A stretch of 44,216 nt of DNA from Cladosporium sp. IMV 00045 (Eukaryota; Ascomycota; Dothideomycetes; Cladosporiales; Cladosporiaceae), in assembly GCA_001931905.2 (NCBI GenBank), contig MSJI02000705.1, positions 1 to 44,216 of the forward strand. The letters are read 5' to 3'. A model generated the notes under the pieces. The model worked only from the letters and a program-made list of their open reading frames with translations, did no database searches and was not told the DNA's origin. The position numbers and the translations under genes are program-made. Shown piece by piece: positions 9,604 through 19,186 of the stretch (within the stretch, counting starts at the first letter, position 1; each line of letters opens with the position of its first letter).

Positions 9604-11214
9604 ATGGCATACGACATTCCAGCAGCAGTGGAGGCAGGCTCTCTGTCTTCCATAACACCCATTGCTTCCAATCCGCCAGCTCATCCAAGGGCTGGCCGCG
9701 AATATTTGTCACAACCGTTGACGCTCTACATCGCCCGCGTTCCTGGAAGTCGAGATGTTTTCTTGACACCACTCAAGCCTCGCGAAAAGATCGTGACGGC
9801 ACAAGACGTACAAAGCTCATTGTACTATGTACATTTCAATACGGAAGACGACACCGCAGCGCTACAGGAGCAGCCAGCAAGCTCAGTCAACACCGACGCC
9901 AATGAGCTTCCGTCAATACAAGAGGACTCTTTTCGACGCAAACCTGTTCCGCCACCAAGGTCCCCTTTCAGAAAGTCACCCTCACCGCTAAGGAGACCTC
10001 TGCAGCCAATTGAGAATCAGAGACCGGAAAATGGCGACACTGCGCCCAGTCGAGCAAAGAGCCAAATTGCTCGGAAGCCTGTGCTGTCAGACACCACCAA
10101 CACTTCTCCCTCCACATCTCCAGCCCTAGACTTGCCGGATATTCCTCGAAGAGCACTGCCCCCACTGCCACCAAACGAAGATGAGGGCTACGGGAGTTCT
10201 CTCACAATCGACTCTCTGCCGTCGAAGCGTTGGTCTGGGAGCATCGCGCGAGATGATCACAAGTCTACTGAACCTGCCCCAGCACCAGCATCAGAAGCTG
10301 GCTCATTGACTATCATCAGGCGAGACCCTGCGACTTCGGCACAGTGGAACGTGGGTAGTGTGCGTGATCCACCTGTGCAGGAAGTTAGCTCAGCGGCACT
10401 GCTCAACCCCACTGCAAGTGGCAAAACGAAGAAAGGCGGCGCACCGCTCTGGCTCGACATCACAAACCCAGGCTACCAGCAGTACTGCAACGAACAGCGC
10501 TCAGAGAGTCGCGTGAGTACTTCCACAAGCTCCTCCGACAACGACCCAGCACCCGAGGGAACCTTCCGCCGCCGTCTGTACCTCCCCGGCTCACGATTCA
10601 CCGACCGACGCTGGGCTCGGAGATCAGCAAACCTCACATCGCCTACGAACAAGAATTTCCCAAATCTCTACCCTTCTCGTAACAATGCTGAGAATCCATC
10701 ATACCCCGATCTCACACCACCTCTCACCTCTCCGCCGCTTATGGATCGACAGAGCGCAGGCTACTCTTTCTTCAGCCCGTGGGATGGCCGGTGTGATTTC
10801 AGCACTTCGACGTCAGGCAGAGCGCTCAAATGCCGCCATTACCTACCCAACAACCAAGGCAGCGTCGAAGTCTCGGAGCTACGCTTCAATCTGCCCACCA
10901 CCAGTCGCAATTCCGTAGCTCCGACTTCTGTTGCGGAAAAGCGTGGGTCTTACTTCCACGGCTTGCATCGTTGCCTCAAATCGGATGATAGCTGGGGTGG
11001 TGGGCCGAGTCCTGAGGAAGAACTCCCTACGTATAGGGTCGACGATGACGGCAGGCTGGATTTGAGCCTTGGTCAGGAAAGGGCGGGCGGCGGGTTTGGT
11101 GGCAAGCAGGCTAAATTGGGCAAGTTGATTGTGTATCCTGACGGTGTTCCGATGTTGGATCTCTTGGTTGCGGCGAACGTTGGCCTCTGGTGGCGCGCTT
11201 GGGAGAGGGTATGA
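9604..11214 (+). CDS. Conserved filamentous-fungal protein of unknown function
   Basis: 536 residues from the ATG at 9604; the frame continues upstream only to a GTG at 9493. After a short N-terminus comes a compact conserved block, LTLYIARVPGSRDVFLTPL, continuing EKIVTAQDVQSSLYYVHF. A long Pro/Ser-rich disordered middle carries repeated SH3-ligand-like PxxP stretches (PPPRSPFRKSPSPLRRP). A second conserved block is FSPWDGRCDFSTSTSGRALKCRHYL, shown here only by its ends FSPWDGRCDF and ALKCRHYL. The C-terminus is KLGKLIVYPDGVPMLDLLVA ending in WWRAWERV. I recall these blocks in unannotated proteins from other Pezizomycotina. No signal peptide. The Trp-rich end and the PxxP middle suggest a protein-interaction role, but that is inference. 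Confidence 0.8.
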   Translation: MAYDIPAAVEAGSLSSITPIASNPPAHPRAGREYLSQPLTLYIARVPGSRDVFLTPLKPREKIVTAQDVQSSLYYVHFNTEDDTAALQEQPASSVNTDANELPSIQEDSFRRKPVPPPRSPFRKSPSPLRRPLQPIENQRPENGDTAPSRAKSQIARKPVLSDTTNTSPSTSPALDLPDIPRRALPPLPPNEDEGYGSSLTIDSLPSKRWSGSIARDDHKSTEPAPAPASEAGSLTIIRRDPATSAQWNVGSVRDPPVQEVSSAALLNPTASGKTKKGGAPLWLDITNPGYQQYCNEQRSESRVSTSTSSSDNDPAPEGTFRRRLYLPGSRFTDRRWARRSANLTSPTNKNFPNLYPSRNNAENPSYPDLTPPLTSPPLMDRQSAGYSFFSPWDGRCDFSTSTSGRALKCRHYLPNNQGSVEVSELRFNLPTTSRNSVAPTSVAEKRGSYFHGLHRCLKSDDSWGGGPSPEEELPTYRVDDDGRLDLSLGQERAGGGFGGKQAKLGKLIVYPDGVPMLDLLVAANVGLWWRAWERV

Positions 11215-11406
11215 GAGGCCTAGGAAAGATCGGTCTATGGCATGAGACGCGCGGATCTTGACCTGGCACGGTAATGAGAATCGTACAATTAATTCAATAA
11301 TTGAGGGAAGAATTGCGAAGAGGCTCCTGTCTAGACAGCCTCGCCAGCCAGGAACAACAATAATAATACAGCATCAACCTCCAACAATCAGCCAATGCCA
11401 AATTTC

Positions 11407-11859
11407 TTACAACTCCTCCCTCCCCTCCCAACAATCAATCTCAATCCCCTCACAAGCCTTCGCACCCTCATTCATCGGACAGCTCAAATCCCAACAAAGC
11501 CACTCGCGATCAAACACCGGCCTGACCCTCTCCACGGGCGTAGCACCACCCGTCGTGGCATTCAAGAACGCCACCAGAACCTCCTCCGGCGTGCCGGTGT
11601 GGTAGATGGCGGCGAAGTGCTCGGCCGTCTCGATGGCTTCGGGAACGCCCTCGGGCCCGCCAAGGATGTAGTCGAAGTCTTCGGCCTCGACGCCGAAGAT
11701 CGTCGCGTTGATGGTGGAGAGCCAGACTGTGATGCTTTTATCGTGGAGTTCGTAGAGGGGCTTTTGGTCTTCGGTCTGGGGGCTGATGGGAGAGGGTGTA
11801 GCGGGTTTGCTGTGCAGGAGGAGGGCGGTTGTGAGTGGGATGATGAGGGAGCTGAGCAT
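11407..11859 (-). CDS. Small secreted cysteine-containing protein
   Basis: Single exon, 150 residues. The N-terminus MLSSLIIPLTTALLLHS is a plausible signal peptide, followed by a Pro/Ser linker. The mature part has an acidic body with two N-glycosylation sequons (NAT twice) and exactly four cysteines, all near the C-terminus (CWDLSC and a second CxxxxxxC pair), which could form two disulfides. No catalytic domain recognised. Size, predicted secretion and clustered cysteines fit fungal small secreted proteins, some of which are effectors, but nothing here shows a role in infection. The gene is convergent with its left neighbour and sits about 400 bp from HIS6. Confidence 0.75.
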   Translation of the reverse strand: MLSSLIIPLTTALLLHSKPATPSPISPQTEDQKPLYELHDKSITVWLSTINATIFGVEAEDFDYILGGPEGVPEAIETAEHFAAIYHTGTPEEVLVAFLNATTGGATPVERVRPVFDREWLCWDLSCPMNEGAKACEGIEIDCWEGREEL

Positions 11860-12264
11860 GGTGGCTGCTTTAGGTAGAGAGAATCAAGTGTCGTCGTGAG
11901 TTCTTGTGTGCCAGTGCGATTCGAGATTGTCGCGATTGAAGTGTAGGCGAGGGAATATGGCGAGAAAGAATGGACTGTATGATTTGTTCAGTTGACAGTC
12001 ATTCAAGTTAAAAGGTTTGGCGCTTAGGCTGACGGCTGTTGTCCCCAGAAAAGAATACGAGTCGTCATGATCTAACGGTCCGATTGCCGATCTGAAGGAT
12101 TCTCGGTTATGAAGTTCGTGATGAACTGTCAGCGCTAAACGAAACTCAAAAATGTTTACATGAGGTATTTGGAGGAATAATTTCGTCCAAGACTTCGCAT
12201 TTCATACTCGTCCTGTTCATATGCATAGCTCATCACCATAGACTAGAAAAATTTCACCCTTTGC
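11860..12264. other. Intergenic region upstream of the small secreted protein
   Basis: About 400 bp, moderately A/T-rich, holding the promoter of the secreted-protein gene and the HIS6 3' UTR. Nothing else is recognised. Confidence 0.6.
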
Positions 12265-13264
12265 TCACCTCCTGTTCCACTCAACCACCTCATCGAACTT
12301 GACGCCACTGCCACCAAAGATATCCAATGCACTGCCAATAGTCAAATCGACTTTTCCGCCACTGATACTTTTCACCAACTCCAAGTCATCCAAGTTACGT
12401 CCGCCGCCTGCGTATGTGACAGGGATGGTACAGATGGACGAGAGAAGCTCTACAAGCTCCCTGTCAATGCCGGCTTGTTTGCCTTCAACATCGGCGGCGT
12501 GGATGAGGAATTCTGCGCAATGGGGCTCAAGCAAAGCGATGTTTTCTTTTGGTTTGAAGTTAGTAGTCGTCCTAACTTTCGCAAGGGAGAAAGTAGAGAG
12601 CGCCGGATGTCTCCAGCATAGCTTAGTGTGCTCACCTTTGGTAATGGGAAAGTCCGTAATCGTCTGCCACTTGTCCATCGCCACTCGCCATCCACCCTCG
12701 ACTCTTCGACAGCTGAGGTCGATGACGAGTTTGCTAGTGTCGCCATCAAGAGCGGCGAGAACAGACTGAAGGCGGTCGAGAGCGAACGTGCCCGATGGAA
12801 AGAGGAAAGAAGTAATGATAACCTACCATGATGGAAAGAAATATCTCAGCTGCCTGACTTTTGAAAGTGATGGAAAGAAATGAGGTGCGCAAAGAGCTCA
12901 AGTGAGCCCATAGACTAGTCTATGATGAGGAAATCGATGAAATGGAAAATATCAGTCTGCCTACCTTCTCAGCGCCAGCATCTACCCAAGCCTTAGCATT
13001 GGTATCCTTGATACCGCCACCGACTTGCAATCCATTCGGCCACGCAGCAAGAGCCTCCTTGGACGCCTGGTCATTCCCCGGTCCCAGCATGATCACATGT
13101 CCGCCGCGAAGATCGTGCTTCTTGTAGAGATCCGCATAGTAGGCAGCGCCGTGTTCCGAGGTGAAATTCGTCTGCAGATCGGCGGATGTTGTTGTGAGGG
13201 TGCCGCCGACGATCTGCTTCACCGAACCGGCGTGCAAGTCAATGCAGGGGCGGAATTTGGTCAT
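12265..13264 (-). CDS. HIS6: ProFAR isomerase, histidine biosynthesis (His6)
   Basis: Isomerises ProFAR to PRFAR, the fourth step of histidine biosynthesis, in the cytosol. Three exons: 13264-12965, 12822-12636 and 12545-12265, joined to 255 residues (yeast His6 is similar in length). Intron 1 is 142 nt (GTAGGC...GGTAG); intron 2 is 90 nt (GTGAGC, branch TACTAAC, ...AAAAG). The joins restore the family blocks GAEK-VIITSFLFPSG and DFPITK-ENIALLEP. It is a (beta/alpha)8 barrel with a first-strand Asp in CIDLHAG (Asp9), phosphate-binding VGGGI and YAGGG loops, a second acidic residue in VIDLSC, HAADVEG, and the end motif GSALDIFGG. It diverges from FAF1, sharing a 206-bp promoter with a TGAGTCA element. 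Identification is firm. Confidence 0.95.
12829..12881. repeat. 14-bp direct repeat near the HIS6 intron 1 acceptor
   Basis: TGATGGAAAGAAAT occurs at 12829-12842 and again at 12868-12881, 39 bp apart. On the coding strand the copies read as pyrimidine-rich tracts before two possible 3' splice regions, so the acceptor area appears partly duplicated. This may explain why the intron is long. Confidence 0.8.
12909..12924. repeat. 16-bp perfect palindrome in HIS6 intron 1
   Basis: CATAGACTAGTCTATG is its own reverse complement. It lies inside the 142-nt intron, about 40 nt from the 5' splice site, and could form a small hairpin in the pre-mRNA or bind a dimeric protein. No function known. Confidence 0.8.
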
Positions 13265-13470
13265 CTTTGTCGTTTCGATTATTGTTATTTTCTGAGTCAA
13301 GAAGTTCCTGGTTCCTGTTCGGTGCCGACGTGACTTCAAAGTTGGCTCTGCTGCCGCCAAGCGAGACTTTCGCCGGCTGGAGTGCACGGGCCAACAAAAC
13401 TTTTGTGAGGCGACATGGCAAGGCATACTTCACGCCACAAGCAATCTACTCTGAAAAAAATACAGACAAA
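13265..13470. promoter_or_regulatory. Divergent HIS6-FAF1 promoter
   Basis: Only 206 bp separate the two start codons, so both core promoters and 5' UTRs must lie here. A Gcn4/CpcA consensus lies near the HIS6 side. No clear TATA box is seen. Confidence 0.75.
13293..13299. promoter_or_regulatory. Gcn4/CpcA-type site TGAGTCA
   Basis: Perfect match to the bZIP core TGA(C/G)TCA, 29 bp upstream of the HIS6 ATG and 172 bp upstream of FAF1. HIS genes are classical targets of fungal cross-pathway control, which makes a functional site plausible; its closeness to the ATG means it may instead fall in the 5' UTR. Confidence 0.6.
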
Positions 13471-14478
13471 ATGGCTTCTGCAATAGGGAAAAGAAAGAGG
13501 AGAGCAGACGTCTCAAACAACTCCAGCAAAAACGAGGGCGACTCAGATGACGACGCGGCTGCGCGGGCACTTTTCCAGCGCGCCTTTGAGAAGAAGTTCA
13601 AACCCTTAGAGAAAGGCGAAAAGCCGGCGCAACAAAAATCTCAAATTTCAGACGACGACGAAGATGATGATGACAATGATTCCGGTTCAGAATCAAGCAA
13701 CTCAGACGACGAAGAGGAGGACGAAGATTTCAGCGGCTTCTCCGCCTCCGAAGAAGAACAAGAAAAAGAAAGCAAACCGCAAATCGAAGTAATCGAAGAC
13801 CGCGCCATCCGCAAAACCAACCCAGCGGAAGAAAAACGCCTCAAAAAACAATTCATGTCCTCCAAAATCCCCTCCTCCACAACGCCCCAATACCCCATCC
13901 CCAAAAAGGTTTCCGCCACCGCCACCCCGGCCGAAGACGACACGGAAGACAACCTGCAGAACGACCTCGCATTGCAACGACTCCTGAAAGAATCCCACCT
14001 GCTGGACCCCACGACTTTCTCGTCCTCCGGCACCGCCAGCTCAGCACCCGAGGGCGCCGCGCGACTGCGCGCTCTGGACATGCGGATCCGCGACTTGGGA
14101 GGCAAGAAGTCGCACATGGACCAGGAGCGCATGCCGATTGCGTTCCGGAAGGGGATGGTGGCGAAGGCGAGTGAGAAGGAAGGGAAGCGGAGGACGGAGG
14201 CGAAGGAGAACGGGATTATTTTGGAGAGATTTGGGGCGAAGAGTGGAGGTAGTGGGTCGGGCTCGAGGGGTGGTGGTGCTGCTGGGGGTGGAAAGGATAG
14301 GAAGAGGGCTATTGGTACGGGTGGGCCTGATATTGGTACTTTTAGGGGAGCGACTTTGAGGTTGAGTAAGAATGATATCAAGGGGATTGAGGGCAGTGGA
14401 AAGAGGGGTGGTAAGGGCGGTAGAGGAGGCAGAGGAGGGAAGAAGAAGGGTGGTATGAATTTTGGATCTGGGTTTTAG
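13471..14478 (+). CDS. FAF1: Faf1-like 40S ribosome biogenesis protein
   Basis: 335 residues, single exon, from the ATG at 13471. Yeast Faf1 is an SSU-processome factor needed for early 18S rRNA processing in the nucleolus. After a basic N-terminus comes a long Asp/Glu/Ser tract (about 60-100). The diagnostic block is ENDLALQRLLKESHLL-like: here NLQNDLALQRLLKESHLL at 161-178. A second block (RLRALDMRIRDLGGKKSH, about 199-215, then MPIAFRKGMV and ENGIILERFG) matches the yeast protein as I remember it. The C-terminus is Gly/Arg/Lys-rich (KRGGKGGRGGRGGKKK), as in many nucleolar RNA-binding proteins, preceded by the conserved LRLSKNDI. Divergent from HIS6. The name rests on these two blocks and the overall layout. 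Confidence 0.86.
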   Translation: MASAIGKRKRRADVSNNSSKNEGDSDDDAAARALFQRAFEKKFKPLEKGEKPAQQKSQISDDDEDDDDNDSGSESSNSDDEEEDEDFSGFSASEEEQEKESKPQIEVIEDRAIRKTNPAEEKRLKKQFMSSKIPSSTTPQYPIPKKVSATATPAEDDTEDNLQNDLALQRLLKESHLLDPTTFSSSGTASSAPEGAARLRALDMRIRDLGGKKSHMDQERMPIAFRKGMVAKASEKEGKRRTEAKENGIILERFGAKSGGSGSGSRGGGAAGGGKDRKRAIGTGGPDIGTFRGATLRLSKNDIKGIEGSGKRGGKGGRGGRGGKKKGGMNFGSGF

Positions 14479-14762
14479 ATGTGTTGTAATATCGGTATTT
14501 GTTGGGTATTGTTGCAGAAGAAAGCGATCCAAGAGCATGCATAGTCAAAACAGTCACCGCACTCCTAACGAAGCAAGCTAATAGAGTGTGACCACGGACA
14601 AATGAGAACAGTATCAGGTGAGAAAACCAGCATTAACCGCAATTTGCTCGCGCATTGTGACCATCGTCTAAATCGTAACACGAGTCCTATTTCCCTCGCA
14701 ACATAATATTACCCAACAAGATACCCTTCCAAGAACCTACAGCAATTTCGCCATATACCAAT

Positions 14763-16289
14763 TTAGTCGATAGACATCCACTGCAAGCCAGATCAGTAAA
14801 CTTCTCGCCAGAATGGATGAAGGGGTCAAAACTCACATAACCTCCACCCAACAACATCACAATTACGACAGCGGTGAGGACGCCAGCTCCCGCTTTATCC
14901 TTCGTGCCAACAATGCCCGGTGCATTATCAACGTGCGAACTCGAGCCAGAGCCAGCCGATGGATTACCTTTGCTGATACCTCCAGTCTTGTTTCCAACAG
15001 GGCCGCTGACCTTCTGGATCAAATTGCTTTGAATGACTTCGAGCGCGCTCATCTGCTGACCGACGCCGTAGGTCTCGTCCCAACCTGTCTGCGTCCATTT
15101 GGTGCCGCAGGTCGCGCCGTCGTCGCCACCGGAGCAAGACTGCGCGGCTGCTGTGGCGGAAGAGGCGAGGAGAGGCAGGATTTGATCAGAGGTCCATGGG
15201 GCGACTTTGGTGGTTGCGGCCATCCAGCGCGAGAGGTAGGCTTTGAAGGACAGCTGGTCGACGTTGCACAAGTTGTTGGGTTCGCAGGCGACTTCGTACC
15301 TGTTCGAGGAATTAGATATGAGCTACGTTCTAGTCGATCTATGGGGACTCGAAGACTTACATGACAGTGCCATTTTGGAAGAACACCATGTTCTCTTTCA
15401 ACAGTCCGCTGACACGAGAGCCCCACTTGCTTTGAGCCTCGCCAGTTGTCTACGATTTTGTTAGCAGGTTCGTGATGGCAAAGGTGTTGTCAGTCCATAC
15501 CTGATTCCACATGGTGGCGGCGGCAAGTAGCATGACACCGCCATTATATGACCATTGCACATGGTCAAGCTGTGTGCAGTTAATAGTCACGTCTGTGCCG
15601 TCAAAGATCTGGTAGCTCGGACTGATCAGGCCGACCTCGTCCATCCACTCCCACACTTTGTCTACATACTCAAAGTAGGTAGTATTTCCGGTGTATGCAC
15701 CGAGTCGTGCGCCAAGATTGATGAAGCATCCGTTCGAAATGCTGTTCTTGTAGTTGTAGCCTTTGTTGAAAGAGAAGATCTGCCATCTGAGGCCGCCGCC
15801 ACAGGTCTGCGTATCCCAGCGAGCGGCCTGGCGATTAAACACTGCCTGAGCAAGGGCGAGCCATTGAGGTTGGTCTTCTGGCGGGTTCTGAAATTTGAGC
15901 TCGGCCGCGCTCATTGCTGCGATGCCCCAGAAGGCCTGATCGTCATTTCCAAGATCACTAGTGCGGTTGGTAGGCTCGTAATTGTTATCGGGCCCGACCT
16001 GGAAGAGCAAGGCTTGTTCAGTGACCTTGTTGTACGTAGAGTCACCGGTATAATACCAGTAATCCAACAAGGAGCCAAACATGGCGCCCGCCTCCCACCA
16101 GTAGTATGGCTGTGGGAGAAGCCCAGGTGTTTGTCCTGACAGATTACCCTTGTAATATGTCATCATTCCATGAGCGATTGTGCTCGCTGCTTGCTTGATA
16201 GAATCATCGTTGCCGAGCTCAAGCTGTATAGCATTGACACCCAGCACCGCCAAGCTGAACAACGATGCGGTCCACCTGCTGATTCGCAT
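14763..16289 (-). CDS. GH76 endo-1,6-alpha-mannosidase-like protein (Dfg5/Dcw1 family)
   Basis: Four exons: 16289-15501, 15449-15361, 15299-14837 and 14780-14763, giving 452 residues; introns of 51, 61 and 56 nt with donors GTATGG, GTAAGT and GTGAGT. A signal peptide ([19 protein letters not shown]) leads into a GH76 (alpha/alpha)6 domain: [12 protein letters not shown], the catalytic aspartate pair in [14 protein letters not shown] (Asp116/117), CGGGLRWQ and [12 protein letters not shown] Ser/Gly-rich stalk follows, and the C-terminus is hydrophobic ([20 protein letters not shown]), consistent with a GPI signal or a tail anchor. Dfg5/Dcw1 proteins are thought to move GPI-anchored glycoproteins onto cell-wall glucan. 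The last exon is only 18 nt and its acceptor (CTTGCAG) is inferred. Confidence 0.92.
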
Positions 16290-17575
16290 TGTTGTGTTTC
16301 ACGATCGCGGTCGCGATATCAAAGTCGACGGTGACGATGGAGGAGGAAGGCTCGGGGGAACGCGGTGTGCCAGCCAGGGCTCAGGTACTTGAATGCGACG
16401 CTCCTAGCGATGGTGTTTTCGAATTATACGGCGTGCGGACCGAGGGCGTGTTACGTTTTACGGTCGCAGTCAGTCGCTCGGAACAAGGGAAATGGTGTGA
16501 TGTCGCGTCGGTATGGGTCTGGCACTTTGAGCGGGGTCGTTGTTGATCGCAAGTGCATGCGTCGGCGTGGAATGAGGTTCAAAGCGAGCGAGCGGTATTT
16601 CACGAGGGAGGCGATGTCGATGAGCAGTCAAGTGAGGTTACATACAAGGAAGAGACAGGAGGCTTACGACGAGGAGGACGCCGGCTTATCCCATGCTTTC
16701 ACGCTCTGGCCCAAAGTGGCAGGGGCTGGCGCTCCTGGCATTCTGGTTGACGACTGCCCGCAGCGGGCAGAAGGCAATGATTGTGGCAAGCGGCAGCGTG
16801 TGATTGGACGCCATCGCGGTGATCCAAAGCCTATTCTCGTCGTTCTGGTCACGCCGTCGGGAGAGCATCAGCAATTCCGTGGGTGGGAGACATCATAGCC
16901 AGGGCAATAGGACACGATCATGAGTATCACGAGAGGGTGTATGTAAGTGAAGAGAATCAGCAGGCTGAAGTCTGCCGTGATCCACTTTCTTCTGGAGAGT
17001 TAAGCAAACGGCTCCTCGACCTTGGCGTGCTTGTTCAAAGCACTAGGGGCACTGACCACACCTCCTTGAAACACTGTCAGCCTTGGGGATCTCGCTACAA
17101 CTTCACTTCATCCTCGGCAAACAAATTATCGGTATACTATGGAAATACGCAGATTTGCGCGCGTGAGTCTCAATCATCTGTAATATGGCGACAATGTCGG
17201 CGAAGTCAGATATGACCACGCTCAACGCAGCTCCAAATGGAGGGGTTCCATGCCCACGTTGTTCTCGTCGTGCGTGCTTCAGCGGACAATAGCACCATTG
17301 ACAATACCTACTTCTCAAAAATGCGGGTGGAGTTCCAATGACAAGATAGACTTTCGAACTCAATGGGAATCGAGAACAATGGGAGCCGGGTCAATGGCAG
17401 ACCAATGGCTCTTTCATTGTTCTTTATTGTCGACGGATGCGGGATTGCTACACCATCATGACTCTGAGTATACGATATTCCTCTTCTTTGTGACCTTCAC
17501 TTTTCTGCTGTACCTCTTACAACTGACTCTTCATACTACTGTGAATATCGACATCTTCACCCACTCACAGCCATC
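16290..17575. other. Divergent intergenic region
   Basis: About 1.3 kb between the GH76 gene and the membrane-protein gene, holding both promoters. A 177-codon frame at 16365-16898 starts only at GTG and has no recognisable content. Pyrimidine-rich sequence directly before 17576 looks like a normal fungal 5' UTR. No RNA gene or repeat seen. Confidence 0.55.
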
Positions 17576-19186
17576 ATGGCCTCGAATTTCTACGTTCGCC
17601 CTCCAATTACCCGACGTCTTTCCACGGACGAGACAGACACCGAGAGCGTGATCTCTCTGGACTCCTACGTTTCTTCACAGAGGTCTTTCCTAAGCTCTGA
17701 CGACGAAAGCGTCTCTGAATTTGCGGGATACCTCAACAACCACGAATTAAATCTTCAGCGCCGTCGTCAAGCTCAGCTTGATCTCGACCGCACATGGCAC
17801 AATGCGCAGGTTCGCATGCAACACGCCTATGCTGATGCCGGACTACTGTACCTGCAAAACATGGGCCGCTTGGAGCGGCTGTGGTTCAACATCAAGGTCA
17901 CAATCATAACCATCGCAAAGTTGGCCGTTCGATTTTTCTGGTGGTTCTTGAATCTCGCGAGGTTCCTGGGATTTCGACTTGGTCGGGAGCTTCGCAATCT
18001 CTTCAAGCTTCTCGCGAAGCCTTTGGTTTACCTTCTCACTTTTGGATTGCTCATACAGCCTTTCATCAGTGGCTACAGAGGCATTAACACTTATGCTTGT
18101 CACGACCCTACTGGCGTATATGCCTCCTCAGCCTCCTGCAACAGCCAGACCGATATCAAAGCCAAAGCTGATCTTGCTGATCTGATGGCCGCCCACGAAA
18201 CCATCATTGTCAACGTCAAGGCGATGTATGCACCTTTTGACCTGGACAAGAAGGCAATCGAGAAGCAAATGCAAGAGACGGTGAATGTTGGAAACGTGAT
18301 AGGCAAGCACCAACAAAGATTCACCCAGCCTGAAAAACTGAAGGCAGCAATGGAAACGCTGAACGACGACATCCTCAAGATGAGCTCATCCGCTACGAAA
18401 TTCGAAAGCGACTACCTCATACAGCGCGACGAAGCAGTCCAGCGGCTATACAACATCGTTCACGGAGCAGACAGGATCAAGCCACACACTTCGAGCGAAC
18501 GCTTTCACGCCGAAGCAATACACCTGCACTTTCCTTTCATCTACTCCCACAGCCAAACTGCTCGCCTTACCCGCGAGTACATACAGTTTGCCGCGCACAT
18601 TGCGCAAACACCCGAAACCAAAGCACTTCTCGAGCAACATGACATTTTGAGCACCAGCTACCTCAGCCTTCGCGATGCGCTGGGAGTTGTGCGTCAAAGT
18701 ATCCTGGAAGCCTTCCCCGCCGAGGCAGAAGAATGCGCCAGCGATTCTTCTGGCAAGCCACGCTGCGATGACAACCCGCGAGTAGCTCTCAGTAGATTCA
18801 TCGGTCAACTACAACATACCCAAACAGTCATCGACAGAATAGAAGCGGCGCACAACAACCACGAGAAAGTCCTCCAAGGCCTCAACGATCTGCACTTCCT
18901 CCTGGCTGCCCTCCTCAAGGACGCTCACGCCTCGTACGGAGAATTCTACCGCCACAATCAAACCGCAGCCGAGGCCGAGCGCGACGGGACTCAAATAAGA
19001 AAGCCCACCGAGCCCAGAATGGCCCGCGCTGTCCTGTATCAGTTTGTGGCGAGGCTGCGCGGCGAGAGGCGCAGGATGGAGACCCCGAGTAATAAGAAGA
19101 AGAAGGGTGTAGTCGACTCCCATACGCGCAAGGCACCACAAGTATGCCATGGTGGCAAGTGTACGTTTTATATTCTCCCGCAATGA
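17576..19186 (+). CDS. Fungal membrane protein of unknown function
   Basis: 536 residues from the ATG at 17576, which has a good context (ATCATGG). A Ser/Asp/Glu-rich N-terminus (TETDTESVISLDS-like, phosphorylatable) is followed by a helical region and two hydrophobic segments, about 108-136 (VTIITIAKLAVRFFWWFL) and 145-167 (LAKPLVYLLTFGLLIQPF). The remaining 370 residues are mainly predicted helical with coiled-coil character and contain a Cys pair region (ACHDP, ASCNS, and later EECAS...PRCDD), suggesting a lumenal or extracellular side. The C-terminus is Lys/Arg-rich (NKKKKG). A good donor (CAA|GTATGC at about 19141) could splice away the last residues into another frame. I do not recognise a family function. 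Confidence 0.72.
   Translation: MASNFYVRPPITRRLSTDETDTESVISLDSYVSSQRSFLSSDDESVSEFAGYLNNHELNLQRRRQAQLDLDRTWHNAQVRMQHAYADAGLLYLQNMGRLERLWFNIKVTIITIAKLAVRFFWWFLNLARFLGFRLGRELRNLFKLLAKPLVYLLTFGLLIQPFISGYRGINTYACHDPTGVYASSASCNSQTDIKAKADLADLMAAHETIIVNVKAMYAPFDLDKKAIEKQMQETVNVGNVIGKHQQRFTQPEKLKAAMETLNDDILKMSSSATKFESDYLIQRDEAVQRLYNIVHGADRIKPHTSSERFHAEAIHLHFPFIYSHSQTARLTREYIQFAAHIAQTPETKALLEQHDILSTSYLSLRDALGVVRQSILEAFPAEAEECASDSSGKPRCDDNPRVALSRFIGQLQHTQTVIDRIEAAHNNHEKVLQGLNDLHFLLAALLKDAHASYGEFYRHNQTAAEAERDGTQIRKPTEPRMARAVLYQFVARLRGERRRMETPSNKKKKGVVDSHTRKAPQVCHGGKCTFYILPQ

Noticed and set aside
16365..16898. A 177-codon frame upstream of the membrane-protein gene
   Set aside because: It starts only at GTG, has a mixed composition with no motif, and sits in a divergent promoter region.
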